Positions 26,912-38,984 of a DNA stretch of 60,000 nt are shown here, in pieces. Positions within the stretch are counted from its first letter, which is position 1. Every line of letters begins with the position of its first letter. The notes under the pieces were generated by a model that did not search any database, was not told the origin of the DNA, and was given only the letters and a program-made list of their open reading frames with translations. Origin of the DNA: Acanthaster planci (lineage: Eukaryota; Echinodermata; Asteroidea; Valvatida; Acanthasteridae); the NCBI RefSeq assembly GCF_001949145.1, contig NW_019091366.1, positions 69,633-129,632 of the forward strand, written 5' to 3'. A program made the position numbers and the translations under genes.

Positions 26912-28656
26912 GCTCTCTTTGTCAAGATTTATGTCTGGATACTCTTCTATTATACCGGGGCTCAATTTAGTTTCGCTGTCGGAACAACTAGCTGCGTCTA
27001 TAGTGTAACGCCAACTTCAGACTTAGTGGAACCAAAATGGCTGTTCATTATGTGCGCATTACAGCAATACAGCTATTGCGTTCTAATAGTCCATGTTCAC
27101 CGACGTATAATTCATGTACCAGACAGTCATGTCCCAACTCTCTATTAACAGCTCCTGGGGTAATGGAATGTGTTTTCGACTTCATTTGTGGTACCCGCTG
27201 TGTTGTTCTTAGCCCAGAGATCGTCTAGATCCTCTGGAGGACTTGTGACGCCTTATTCCTACTTGTCCAATTATATCCTCCCGATCCTGTGATCAGAAGT
27301 GCCATCTTACAATAATCTGAATCTGTGGGACCCAGACACAATTCTTATCTAAACGCTTGGTGAGGGTTTCTTTTTCACGGATATTTCCCGCGAGTCTTTG
27401 ACGTGTTGGGGAAAGCACCCAAGCGATGATTTCTGACAATTTCCTACAAATTTGAAAATGTTGGGAAAATTTGACAACCATGTAATAACTACCTACGAGG
27501 GTATTTAAACATAGAGTTGTGGTTCATGTTTTGCTTGCTTTTTTCTTTTTGTCTTATTTATGCTTATAATTTATAAAATTTAAAATACTGGTGCAATTTC
27601 CTATATCTTTTTTGATATGATCACCCAAACCATAACTAACATTGTTGTGAATAAATATAAAAAAAATATCGTTTGTTGCCGTTCTCTTTTCCTATCAGTA
27701 TTAACTATGGGCATAAGCAGACAGAAATGCGTGTTTAAACCGAATGTAAACCAAAGGAATTTAATCGAATCCCCACGATCCCTTACCCACTTAGCCATTT
27801 GACCAATGCGGAAACACTCAGTACTTTACGTTATCAGACAAAAGTTTAAGGTTTGAGCTCAACCCAATGAGGTTGAAAGTAACATGAAGTCGAAAGTAAC
27901 GATGCCTTGGAATCGTCCTCTTATTTACTGCTTCCACCATCGTCTCCATCGGTCATTCCCTGGTGGCCCGGTTTTTCATTAGTCCACGACGGAACGATGC
28001 GATGCAGAGCTGGGTTTTTTTTATCATGTCATTTTTCACAGAGCACGTTCCACGGGGAAAACCATTTCTTCTCGACGTTTCTGGAACTTCAATGAACATC
28101 CGACCCACTAGCTTATCGTGTCGCTTATCTAAAAGTGCTTCCTCCTTTTGGAAGAGGAATGCTGACGTTTCTCGCTTCCATTTATTGAGAAAAGGGCAGG
28201 CAGACAAATCACACGCTACCAGTCATTCCGACTTCACAGTTAAGTGGTCCTGTCACTGAACATGTGAGGTTGTGCAAGGCCACGCACAGGCTGATTCATT
28301 TGGTGGGAAAATTACGAGTCTAAAGTGAAATCAATCAGTGTAAAAAAATCCAGGTTTCCCACTTAATCCCATGATGAATTCTCTAACGTCGCCCGCAGCA
28401 TCCATCAGCGTGAACGATGAATTTCAATTTAGCCCAGCGAGCCAGCGCGTATTTGAGCATTCGACAAATACGTCTCGGCACAGGGGATAGGGTATTATCT
28501 ACGATCTATCATCCTACCAGAGAATTATTTTGTCCAAGGGCACGAGTAATTTGGGACAGACGCAGGAAAGAGACGTGCTTGGGATTGCTGTAGATCGGTG
28601 TTATTTCCGCAAGGTTATTGTGTTGATACTTTTCTCTATCTGGAACTCCTCCCAAT
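26912..28656. other. Non-coding stretch, no supported gene
   Basis: No coding exon or RNA gene that I can support. The frames around 27953-28259 overlap each other on opposite strands and look like chance. Confidence 0.4.
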
Positions 28657-28858
28657 TGGCCTCAAGCTGGGCCAAGAGATGGCGCTATTTTCTTATCAGC
28701 GGAGGTTCCTTTGGTTAGAACTGAACATCGCTGGTGCACGAACGACTAGGAAATGAACTCGTCACGGTCACACCGCTACCAACAAAGTGAACACTCCCGA
28801 CCAACGCCGCTCCTTTCAACCGATGAGGGGACGCTTCTGCTTGAAGCGGGGATTCCGC
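28657..28858 (+). repeat. Dispersed repeat family, copy A
   Basis: Begins near GGCCTCAAGCTGGGCCAAGAG and runs through GGAGGTTCCTTTGG, CACGAACGAC, CACTCCCGACCAACGC and CCGATGAGGGGACGCTTCTG. It is collinear with the minus-strand copy at 26.7-26.9 kb across its whole length. It is also collinear with the copy at 32.06 kb, which lacks a short stretch before the GCTTCTGCT block. Confidence 0.65.
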
Positions 28859-31800
28859 CTTGTGTGTCTCCACTCTGCATCGTCCATCGTTGTGGTATGT
28901 ATCGGAATCGGTCTTCCACTGGTTATTCCCCCATAAACGCAATCGCATAATGGCAGACATTCCCTATCAAGCCCAATCGCTCTCTGTCTCACCTCCTAAA
29001 GCCAATGTCACTTCTATACCTGTTTCTTTTCACGTATCTCTGTGTAATAGAATTCTTTATCTTCATCCTGTTTTCGAGATGCGTACAACATGTCGCAGTT
29101 CAAGCGCAGTATTGACGAGCATGCATCTTTCGCAATGGACATGACACACCGTACACTTGTTCTTCGTTTCCGCCTGTCCTATTCCCGTATAGTAGTAACC
29201 TTGAAGTTGCCACTGAAAGGCTCGTGCAGGGCGCATTCTTTAAAAAAGCGAAGCGTTTAAAACATGTCTTACAAAAAATATAACTTTTCATAATTTGCGA
29301 GAAAGAGAATGGGGACACCCGCAGTGAACGTACAAACAGTAAATGATGAACCGCGTGACATCCGCTTGTAACTAGTATCCCGCTGCCGAAGTCCTTTTTT
29401 GCATTTTTGTCCATTCTTAGCACTAAAGAAACTGTTGAACGCGTCAGATTTCACGATTGAGGTTTGCAAATATGCGCGGGCGGCTTGGCAGACGTTCGCT
29501 TAGGTATATCCTTTTCCCGCTTTTTAATCAACAGGGGGCCAATCTCTCGTCGTGATGATACCGGAGAGGTCTCGGATTTGACCCGGGCAATTAGCGGAGG
29601 GGATTCTGTCAGTTCTGGCCCGGAGTTAAAAGCTCTTCTCCTCTGATCCCAGCTCTAGGGTACCCTGCCGGGTGTGAGGACAAGTTCATTAGCTGCCAAG
29701 GCCGACACGAGCCCATCATGCAACGGGGGTCTTTGACCGAGGCATCCGTTGACATGAGTGCTGGTCGGGGAAAAAAGACACTGTATTCCTCGGCCAGCCT
29801 CTCCTGAGTTTTGCAAGTTTACAAACCGATGAAGTCACGTTTCTCCATGGCTTCGAAATTAAATCACCGAATCAATTGCAAACTGTATCATTTCTTAAGA
29901 GATGTTAGATAATTAAATCTGACAGAAGGCCGAACACTCGTCGGTTCAACTTGAATTGGCACATCGGACCGAAAAGCGTCAGTGCAGGGTGACTTTGTTT
30001 CTGATTTCTGACGTTCAAAGCAAAAGTCTCATTGGTCATAATATGATTTTCCTTGAAAAACACATGTACAAAGCATTTCATTGGTTTTGAGAAATTATAC
30101 TTAAATATATAACCAATCACAAGAAAGAACATAAAAACAAATTTACCGACACGTGGCCCAAACTTCATCAACATTCTGTGATTGGGTTATACTAAGCCAG
30201 TGGACCTTGGCGTCCGTCTCTCTAAGGCCTTTGACGGAGTGGAACATGAAACAGACAAGTGCAGCAAAGATTACAGGGCTCAAGTCGGAATCTCATCCCT
30301 CTTCTACACCAATCTTTCTGGGAACACTTTCACTTGAAAGCAGAGGCTTAGGCGCATGGCATTACATCCGACGGCTCTTTCATGGGCTGAAATCTCACTT
30401 GGGAGGGGACCGTGTATAGTGGCTTTGTGACAGAACCTTCGAGCCAACTACCTGTTAGTTTTCGGAGACACTGGATGACAAATTCGTTGTAAAAAAACGA
30501 TATTTGAAGGATAAAATGATGTGGAATGGAATATCCCAAAAGTATTACAAAGGTTCCAACGGGAGTCACTGGCTCTGAGTCAATGTTTCGGTCCATTTAG
30601 TAAGGTAGTTTTTTTCTGTCTACTTTCGGAATGTTTTTGAGGAACCCAATAGTCTCTCTTTGCCTAAGCTTGTGCGGTTTCTCACTGCATGACCTGGTAG
30701 TGGTGAAAACTAAATACCACGAATAGACCGATTCCGTCCGTTAAATCACGTGACCTATTGTGGATATCAACACCATAGCAGCGTGTGTTTTGAGTGTTGT
30801 TTACAAACAATAAGGCCAGTGTACAGTATAGTACCCAGCACATCAGTAGTCTGGGTACGGTACCTACCCTCGGCTTTGTTTTGGTAAATGATACTTATGC
30901 AACACTTTGCTTTGGGGGACACCATGTTTATTGATATTTAATATCCACTCTAGGTCACGTGACTTAGCGGGAGCAATCAGTTTATTACCAGGAAAATCTA
31001 AGCTAGCTAGAGATCCTAGCCTTACACATACTCATGAGGATACAGACACCACCTTCAAAACTGATGAAAGGAAACGCCCTGTAATGTGATTGGACGCATT
31101 CAAGTATTGTGCTTCTTTCTTCGGGCTCGCTGTTACCCACTGGTGTATTTGGAAGCACCAGAAATCACTCAGTGGCTTTGACAATCCCCGATAGTCCTAC
31201 TTCGCGAAATTTGTTGGGAAGCGAGCAACGGGGGGCTTACGGTGCGTATCTGCTGACGGAGACGATACGTCAACAGAGCGGCCTGGAAATGCACACCTCT
31301 CGCGCAACCTTATCCTTGTTTCATTAACGTCAATGGCTCTTCGAAAGAGGTCGCGCGAGCACGTCCGTCTTGCGGCATTTAAAGGTGGGATGACCACCAC
31401 GCTCATTTGGATTTATTTCCATATACCAATGAGTCTGCATGAAAAATGGGTTACTGAACATAAGGGGTGACCCCTCTGACATGGCAAGCTTGCGGGACCA
31501 GTGTTCAACTTAATGGCGTTGATATCGCGCTGTTAATTCGCAGCTACGTTTCGGTGATATAGGAACCAAATCCCTCGACATTTTTGGTTCACAAAATAGC
31601 AAAGGGATCACAGTTTTCATCACATGACACAAGGTACCTAGAGATACGAGTACCGTTTCGTTGTCGGCTCTGTTCCGAGCAGCTCTCCCAACAAGAGTTA
31701 GCCTTGAAATGTATGAGTAGCATTTCATCTCGCATTAATTTTAAAGTGATGGTTGACGTCAAAAGTCTTGAGATGATGTGAGAAAGTGTCTCCAAATTAC

Positions 31801-32063
31801 CGTTTTTTATTTGCAAAGTGTCAGCGCGCCGTCAAGTTTTACCAAGTGACCATGACGGATATACACTTTCCAAATATGACTCTCGTCTCAAAGCGATACT
31901 CAGGCCTTGCAAAGTAGCCACTTGACTCGCAGGAAAATCGTGAAATATTGCTGATTTGATAATTATTAAAGCTTTTCAACTAATTTATCTAAAAAAAAAG
32001 CACTAGTGCAAACTTAAACCTTGTCTGAAATAGGCCTGATTCCGGAGCAACAACTACGTTTAC
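28859..32063. other. Non-coding stretch with E-box palindromes
   Basis: No supported gene. Two CACGTG sites occur: one near 30747, and one in the perfect 10-bp palindrome GTCACGTGAC at 30954-30963. Such sites can bind USF/TFE-type bHLH-zip factors, but nothing nearby shows that they act. Confidence 0.35.
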
Positions 32064-32240
32064 GGGCCTCGAGCTGGACCAAGAGAGGAGGCTATTTTCT
32101 TAGCAGTGGAGGCTCCTTTAGTCGGAACTAAACTTCGCAGGCTCGCGAACGACAAGCAAATTCACGCGTCACGGTCCTATCGCGACCAACAACTGAAACA
32201 CTCCCGACAATGCGTGGTGCTTCTGCTGGGGGCGAATTGT
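32064..32240 (+). repeat. Dispersed repeat family, copy B
   Basis: Shares with copy A, in the same orientation and about 3.4 kb away, the blocks GAGCTGGACCAAGAG, GCTATTTTCTTA, GGAGGCTCCTTT, CGAACGAC, CGTCACGGTC and ACACTCCCGAC. The similarity fades after TGCTTCTGCT near 32228. A 111-codon open frame that starts inside this repeat (32106-32441) is therefore not taken as a gene. Confidence 0.65.
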
Positions 32241-32374
32241 CAGCGCGTCTCTGCGTATTTCCAGTTGAGTGAAGGCCTAGACCTAGCTCTAGACAGGAGC
32301 TTCGGGTACAGCCTTGACAGTAAGAGCGATGTTTTTCCTTCCAGCTTTAATATCGGGGCAAGATTAAAAGTTCC

Positions 32375-32396
32375 ACACAATTTGTACAAATTGTGT
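32375..32396. repeat. Perfect 22-bp palindrome
   Basis: The half-site ACACAATTTGT is followed directly by its exact reverse complement with no spacer. It lies just downstream of dispersed-repeat copy B. It could be a cruciform-capable site or a dimeric binding site; there is no functional evidence. Confidence 0.6.
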
Positions 32397-32999
32397 CTCG
32401 CGTGTCTTAGACTGGGTTTCTCCTATCGTAATGATTCTTGACAATCGATCGACTGAGCCGCTGGAAAGCCGAAACTCGAGCAGAGACAAGGGATTGGAGG
32501 TCACATCGTCACTTTCGGAAAAAAAACGTTGCGAAGTCGATGCTTCGAATGTCTTGCTATCCTGTCAATCGATATGACGTCTTAATAAGATGATTCAGCT
32601 TGATGTTAAGGAAACGCGGCCGACCAGACGTAATAATTTAATTCGCAAATAGGATTAAGTCCTACCATTCAATTTGATTTGTTCTGGGATTAAACCGAAA
32701 TGATTAATGACACCTGTCTGAACAATTCCTCTGAGAGTTTGAAATGGCGGCCTCTTCTCAAAGGACCTCTCAGCTGAGTACGATAAAATAAAGTGTCCTT
32801 CCACCTGAATCTATGGACTGATCTGGTAAGCGACTTTTATACATCAGGCTAGGGAAACTCGACTTGAATAAAGGCTAGGTGTTGGTGTTGTTTTAATGGC
32901 GCTTTCAGCAACCCAGGCTATTTGCTCCAATAACTGTACGTTTGTTCATACACTTTATTAATCAGCATCACATTACGGAGTTAGGAGGAAGGTCCAGTT

Positions 33000-33162
33000 T
33001 TAGAGGCAGGAGGAAACCGGAGTACCCGGAGAAAACCTGCGAGAGCGAGTATGGACTGGAAACCAAATGCACTTAAAGCCTGGGCCAAGCCGGGACTCGA
33101 ACCCGGGCCTCATTGGTGCAAAGCGAGGAAAGAACCGCTACGTCAACCCGCTCCCCCATGCT
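33000..33162 (-). mobile_element. tRNA-derived SINE fragment
   Basis: Read on the minus strand, the element starts with a tRNA-like head. A GACGTAGCGGTT segment in the A-box position is followed about 50 bases later by the RNA polymerase III B-box GGTTCGAGTCC (plus-strand 33093-33103). After the head comes a GGTTTTCTCCGGGTACTCCG block and TTTCCTCC (plus-strand about 33008-33040), a segment I recall as recurrent in marine metazoan interspersed repeats. No cloverleaf can be completed, so this is not a functional tRNA gene. The tail runs out near 33000 without a clear A-rich end. Confidence 0.7.
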
Positions 33163-33423
33163 GTAATATTGGCTTGGAGGATATATTTTTCAAAGGAAGT
33201 TCGACATTTCAACAGAGCGAACTTCAAGAGGCGTGAATATTAGTCTCCTTTCAAGACTGCCAATAAAACATTTCCCTAAACATGGTGTATCCTGAGACGA
33301 TTGTATGATAAAAACACATGCATCCTGTAACAAGATTGTACAGCGGTGGTGCCAAGCTCGCAGGCCGGTCGTAGGTGTGCGTTTAAATGCTTCTCCCACA
33401 AGTTATGGACTGCTGTGCACTGA

Positions 33424-33551
33424 GACCGTGTCACTTGGCTACGGCTGCTATAATACACAAGTCTATGAGGAATGGCTGCAGCCTGTCAGTTAGCTGCTTC
33501 AGTAGGTGGGAGTATTATTTCCAGCCGTAGCCAAATGATCAGGACAAGGTC
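33424..33551. repeat. Inverted-repeat element, about 30-bp arms
   Basis: The left arm (33424-33456) contains GACCGTGTC then TTGGCTACGGCTG and ATAATAC. The right arm (33511-33551) carries the same blocks in reverse complement, with a few mismatches and a small insertion. The spacer is about 55 bp and includes a GGCTGCAGCC palindrome. This looks like a degenerate MITE or a hairpin-forming sequence; no coding potential. Confidence 0.5.
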
Positions 33552-36500
33552 TTTAAACTTGCCAAAATGCAGGCACTGCAAGTTTAAGAACGCGTAGCCT
33601 ACAACTAGCGCTCTGAGTTATGTGCTGTCATACTTAAGGACGTTTCCAGTTTCTTCGGATTAGTAGATATCACTTATGACACAAATATCAAGCTTCAAAA
33701 GTTTCCAGGGGTCAGTGACCCGGGATTATCAATTCATAGGCAAGGACAGGTTAAGAAAGGTCGATTGACCTTGGATGAACTAATTTCTTGATGTACTTGT
33801 GTTTTAAAACCCTTCTGTAGGGTTAGAACTAGACACCCTACAAGGTGGTATTTCATTGGTAATTTCACGCATATCTAAGAGGTGAATAGAAAACACGATC
33901 CCGTTCTGTACTCTGTCACGTGATGATTATGCACGTGATGATGAGTTACCCGTGATGATAACAAAATGGTACCGTAGTCGTTATGAACAAAAACAACTTT
34001 TGCTATACACTTTAAAGAGATGAAATTACCGACAAGTGTCCCGTCATTGTTGATCAAAGGTCATTATGCCGATCGTGTGGAGTTCATTGAGGGTGTTTAT
34101 CTGGGGGCTGCCATTTTGAATCACGACGTGGCTCTGATTCGCGAATCTGATTGGTTAACATAAGATTACGTCATATCAAATCAGCGTGCTGCCAGCACAC
34201 CAGTCCAATGACATAAAAGTTGGTTTAATCGGATCTGGGGAAAAATCAAACATATCCAATTTCATCCGGGCGCCCGATGCGCTTGGCAGGTCTATCCGAA
34301 TTCTCAGTGCACGCCGCTGTATTTGTCAGACGTGCGATCAGTGCGTCCTACGGACCGATGATCCGGCGACCCGAAGAAAATGTGCAGGTCAGGCTTAATA
34401 CAACACATGAAGTTTATTCAGCCTCTGCCCGAGCGATTATACCGGTACATCGGCCACGAAGACACTCGACTTTTTTTAATTGAACGCATTAGCTTTTACC
34501 GCAGTCATTAGCTGCTCCACAGGGAAGACAGGCATGGCCAGGCAGATCGTTTTTTAAAAGCTATCTGTGGTAGAGGAGACCTATAAACGCAGCTGGATGC
34601 GCCCGGTGTGGTACGGGTGTGAAGTGGCGGGGTTTCGCAATCACTCAAAGTGTGTACAGGACACGCATATCTAGTGCCCGAGGGACAAGGTTTACATCAT
34701 TTTCCTCTCTCGTGCAGCTTAAACATCAGTTTAATGAAAGTCTGCTCTATTTCCTTTACGTTAAAGAGTTTAGACACAGTGAACCCTTTTTTAACAACGT
34801 AAGGTGAAGTCAAACTGATTCGTGTTGCCATTGTCCCAAAGTTTATGACAGCCGAAGTGACAGAATTTCAATTGCATAGTCAACTGATGTTCAAGCCAAA
34901 CCAACATTCCGTATAAGAAACCTCATGAACAGTTAACCTTGAGCAAAAGGGGATGCTTGTGCCCCGCCCCCCCCCTGAAAAATGAGGGGAAAGTTGGAGA
35001 AACTAGAAGAGGAAAAAAGAGAAAACAAAAAGCAGATGAAAGTCTCCACTTTCCTTGAAAGTGCTTCAGAAGTGACCCCTCCTCCCCTACACTGTTGAGG
35101 GTTTGTTGGTATGCAACTGTTGAATGCTTTGAAGACCTAACCCCACCCTGGGGAAAGGGCTTTGCCCCATGTTGCTGGCGACTCCCAGGTGCACAGGCGC
35201 AATACCGGTACGAACCTCAATTAAATTTACACGGCCTGGCAAACCACTCCTGAACAAAGGGAATCGCTACAGCTTAAAATAGAAATCGATTTCTACGGAA
35301 TTCACCAATCGATACACAAGAGTTGCACAGAGCTACGTTTGAAAAATTTCAGACAGTGAGTAGAACAACCTTCCTCGTTTGAGGTATCGAGTCAATAGAT
35401 GTACCAATAACTTAATTATTTTGGCGTCACATTGCACTTCAACGTTTGCGCCCTGGTTTCTTGTTATACAAATTGGGCAAGAAATATCGGCACAACTCAT
35501 GGCATTCTCAAACTGCCAACTGAAAATTACCACGAGTCGTTCGTGTGCCCCAACAAGTCAATGTATGTAACATGTCTAGAGACAAACGTTTTGCTCTAGT
35601 TCGGCTTTATTAGGTCCTGCCTGAAAAAGCTCACTTTGGATCTAATAAACCGCAAAATGTTGACCAAAAATTGGTCTGTATTCACTGACTGCACAAACAG
35701 GGAGGTAGACTATACAGTTACGAATTAAATCAAATCGATCAAATTAATTAATATCACGTCGTGAAAATCCTCCACTGGTTACCACAATAGCAACATCTTC
35801 TAGCGTCTCAGTCTCCTCCTCCCGATATCAAACCAGGCCGACAATGTTTTACATCAGCTGCAAACTCACTTTAACTTCCCTTTTCGTCACCGGGTGGCAA
35901 AGCAGCACAGCGCATACTAAAGATAGCTCTTTGTTTCTTAGCAATAATTTGGTTTGATGTACGCTCATCCAGAGGCATAATGAAAGGCGGAGCCCTTTCT
36001 CTGGAATTTGTTTACGGGAAGACTAAACGACCAGATGGGCGCACCGCCCGGCTTGTTATGTTATGGAGACGAATCGAGACACATCACTTACCAGACACGC
36101 GCGGTTCTTCGTTTCCGCACAAGTGGGTAATTTCGCCATCAAACTGAGATTTTTTGTGGGAGATTCATTTAAAAATTAATTGAATCTTTGAGTTCCATTG
36201 CTCACGTGCCACAAAGCTGTTTGAGCCGCAAACTGGTCGAATCTGAACATATTTAAAGGGAACATTCCAACCTCAACATCTGGAGAGGACATAGCTAGAC
36301 TTGTAACCAATTTCCCCTTAAACCGTCAAATGAGCTCATAAATATTGTGACACCAAACACGCGTCCGGCACAGCGTGACGCAGCATAGTTGTCGGGGAAT
36401 ATTCATAAGATATGCTACGGTGCGATCGTTGTGGTTAGCCTATATTTATTTGATCTGCAGATTGCGCTGCGTCGAAGGTCAAACCGACATATATAACATT

Positions 36501-37688
36501 CACAAATGGCAGACGATATTTCAGTTGGGTTCTCGCCCAACCGTTTCGTGGGATTCCTGAATGAGGTCACCAGAACGTCCTACGTCAAAACCGAGCATAA
36601 TCAAGCACACCAGATGACCGTGAGGTGGTCACATTTGTTGAAGTTTCCTCGCAAACTTACAAAGTGACCAAAGGAGTTTCTAAGAGATTTCAGATGCCAA
36701 GCCTTGTCTTGCAAGTCGCAATGCCCTCGGCGTGGGCTATCCCAATTATGAAACAGCCGTCTGGCCTTTTGAAGCGTCCCTAACCGGCCACAACTTGTAT
36801 GGTATGAAATCAGATTGGTAGGTATCAGCATACCATCGACTCTTAACTCTGATAGCACTGGGCAGGCCCTGCATCACACTAGCCCCAATGACGTCAACCG
36901 TATGCAGTGATGTGTAGTGATGTGCTACACACGAATCATCCAGAACTTTAAAGTCTTTGAGACAACGAAAGCCCGCACCATTGTTCGCGCGGAGACGGTC
37001 GAACGCCCCTTTGGTGTAATCCTTGTTTATCTAGCATCCCCGTGTTGCCAGGGCAGTAACTATTGTTCGCTGTCCCCCTCGCGTCACCAAACGAGGGGGG
37101 CTAAGGGATAGCCACGGGGGACAGTCACCGCACAATACGCGATGTAAACGGCGGGGGATTATAGCGGTCCACTGCTACTTATTTCGGCTGTTTGTGTCCA
37201 TTGTGTACACTGAGATCGTAAACTGTCAGCGGCACAACGCGACTTAATCGCCCGCGGACGGTGATCAATGATACCCGGTGATGGACTGATCGTGGCCTGT
37301 TTTCATTGGGACTCTGCTGCGAGGTTTGGTTAGGGGTTCTTCCCTTGTGTTTCTGAATCTGAGCGAGAAGAGTGGATGCACAGTGTTTGCTATGGAGACC
37401 GGGGCGGTTGTCCCTTTGCCCAAGGATGGTGAAGTGTCCGTATCTGGCTAAAATCTGACCAGACAGCTGTCTGGAAGGCTTCCAATGGACTCGACGCAAG
37501 GACATCATCGCATCTGTGTGTCGCTCTGACGTCGGCATTCACGTTCAATTAAACTAATGCACCAGCATCGCACTGAACTCTTCAATTCCGAGAAAGAAAT
37601 TCGGCCTTATCGGTCGATCGGTGGTAAACATGAACATTTAGGGACGGTGGAACGTCAGTGAGGAAAAGTTGCCACTCGTAGACAAAAC
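33552..37688. other. Upstream region of the amine receptor gene, no other gene seen
   Basis: No other coding exon is supported. A cluster at 33917-33958 holds two CACGTG hexamers and a third related CGTGATGAT, each followed by GATGAT-like sequence. The last several hundred bases before 37689 presumably include the receptor's promoter and 5' UTR, but I recognise no TATA box or initiator. The 119-codon minus-strand frame at 37179-37538 has no family signature and probably lies in that 5' region. Confidence 0.4.
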
Positions 37689-38984
37689 ATGGATATGAAC
37701 GAGACCGATACCGGAGGAGGGAGGACAGTGGCTGAGAATGTCCTGATGGGCGTCGTACTGTACTCGATCATCGTGTGCTCCATCACAGGAAACCTTCTTG
37801 TCATAGTGGCTGTTCTAACCATCCGTAGGCTGCGGTCCTCAATCACAAACTATTTCATCGTGTCCCTGGCGTTTGCAGACCTGATGGTTTCCGTCCTGGT
37901 TATGCCCTTCGCTGCCGTCTTCGAGATCACGGACTCGTGGCCGTTTGGTCTGGCGTTCTGCGACGCCTTTCAGGCCTTCGATATTCTATCGGCCACGGCC
38001 AGCATCCTGAACCTGTGCGTGATCTCCCTGGACCGCTTCATGGCGATCACCTCGCCGTTTACCTACTACTCGCGCATGAATAGCCGGACCGCGTTCGCCC
38101 TCATCACCACAGCCTGGGTTGTATCGTTCCTGATCAGCGTCCTCCCGGTCACTCTAGACCTCCACGAGGACGGAGACTTGAAAGCCATCGGCTGGTACTC
38201 AGACCCTTATTTCTGCGTGTTGGCCATGAACTCCACATATGCGCTCGTCTCGTCCATGATTTCTTTCTACATTCCGGCAGCGATCATGCTTTTCACCTAC
38301 GCCAGAATTTACGTGGTGGCGCGGCGGCAGGCTCGCCAGATTGCCGCTTACGACACCTCAGCCAACAGGGTCAAAAATGGTGGGCGGGCAAATCAGAGGA
38401 CCATGGCCCGCGAACGCAAGGCCGCCAAGACTTTGGCCATTATCGTTGGGGGTTTCATCTTGTGCTGGCTGCCGTTCTTCGTGGTTAACATCATCGACCC
38501 ATACTGCGGGCACTGCCTCCCTCCCCTGCCCGTTAAGATCTTCGTGTGGCTCGGCTACGTCAACAGCTTCCTGAATCCGCTCATTTACGCCCAGAACAAG
38601 ACCTTCAAGTCGGCTTTCAAGGCTGTCCTGTGTTGCTACCAGTGCCGGGGTATCAACCCGCGAGACATAGACACGAGTGACGAGGAGCGGACGGCCGTGT
38701 CGCACCATGCCCCTAGGACTGTCGAGGCATCTCCCAAGCCCAAGCCGAAGACTGCCACTGTCGCCAGTCAGTCCAACGCGTCCGACGTCTACGCCGTGAC
38801 GAACAGAGCATTTACGGTCAGCGACGATGCTCATTTGACCGACCAAACTTCCAAAGAGCCGGCACACATTAGCCCTACAGACAGCCAAACAAATGACGTT
38901 GAATCCACGGAACTGCAGAACACAAGGACTCAGTCCACAGATGAGAATGACAATAACACGCAAGCGTCAAAAACTGTACCATAA
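37689..38984 (+). CDS. Dopamine D1-like / beta-type biogenic amine receptor (class A GPCR), intronless
   Basis: A complete 431-residue seven-transmembrane receptor in one exon, predicted to sit in the plasma membrane and couple an aromatic monoamine to G proteins; D1-type receptors usually raise cAMP through Gs. Visible landmarks: N4 glycosylation sequon; TM1 GN (N35); TM2 LAFAD (D64); TM3 C91 and amine-binding D98, then TASILNLCVIS as in D1 receptors; an N-S-T sequon at 181 and C176 in loop 2 (disulfide with C91); TM5 serines S188, S189, S192 before FYIP; TM6 CWLPFF (W260, F263, F264); TM7 NPLIY (296-300); then C315, C316 and C319 for palmitoylation. The start has a good Kozak context (AACATGG). 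Lack of introns matches vertebrate D1 genes. Odd points: DRF (115-117) instead of DRY, Ala at 3.36, and Tyr290 at 7.43, a beta-adrenergic-like residue where D1 has Trp. The family is sure; the exact ligand is not. Confidence 0.95.
   Translation: MDMNETDTGGGRTVAENVLMGVVLYSIIVCSITGNLLVIVAVLTIRRLRSSITNYFIVSLAFADLMVSVLVMPFAAVFEITDSWPFGLAFCDAFQAFDILSATASILNLCVISLDRFMAITSPFTYYSRMNSRTAFALITTAWVVSFLISVLPVTLDLHEDGDLKAIGWYSDPYFCVLAMNSTYALVSSMISFYIPAAIMLFTYARIYVVARRQARQIAAYDTSANRVKNGGRANQRTMARERKAAKTLAIIVGGFILCWLPFFVVNIIDPYCGHCLPPLPVKIFVWLGYVNSFLNPLIYAQNKTFKSAFKAVLCCYQCRGINPRDIDTSDEERTAVSHHAPRTVEASPKPKPKTATVASQSNASDVYAVTNRAFTVSDDAHLTDQTSKEPAHISPTDSQTNDVESTELQNTRTQSTDENDNNTQASKTVP

Noticed and set aside
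33085-33162. Candidate tRNA gene on the minus strand
   Set aside because: A good B-box is present, but a cloverleaf with acceptor and anticodon stems cannot be completed. The following block marks it as a SINE.
37179-37538. 119-codon minus-strand frame just upstream of the receptor
   Set aside because: No recognisable domain. It lies in the probable 5' region of the receptor and looks like a chance frame.
38358-38963. 201-codon open frame on the minus strand
   Set aside because: It lies entirely antisense to the receptor coding sequence, whose codon bias creates long antisense frames. It has no domain of its own.
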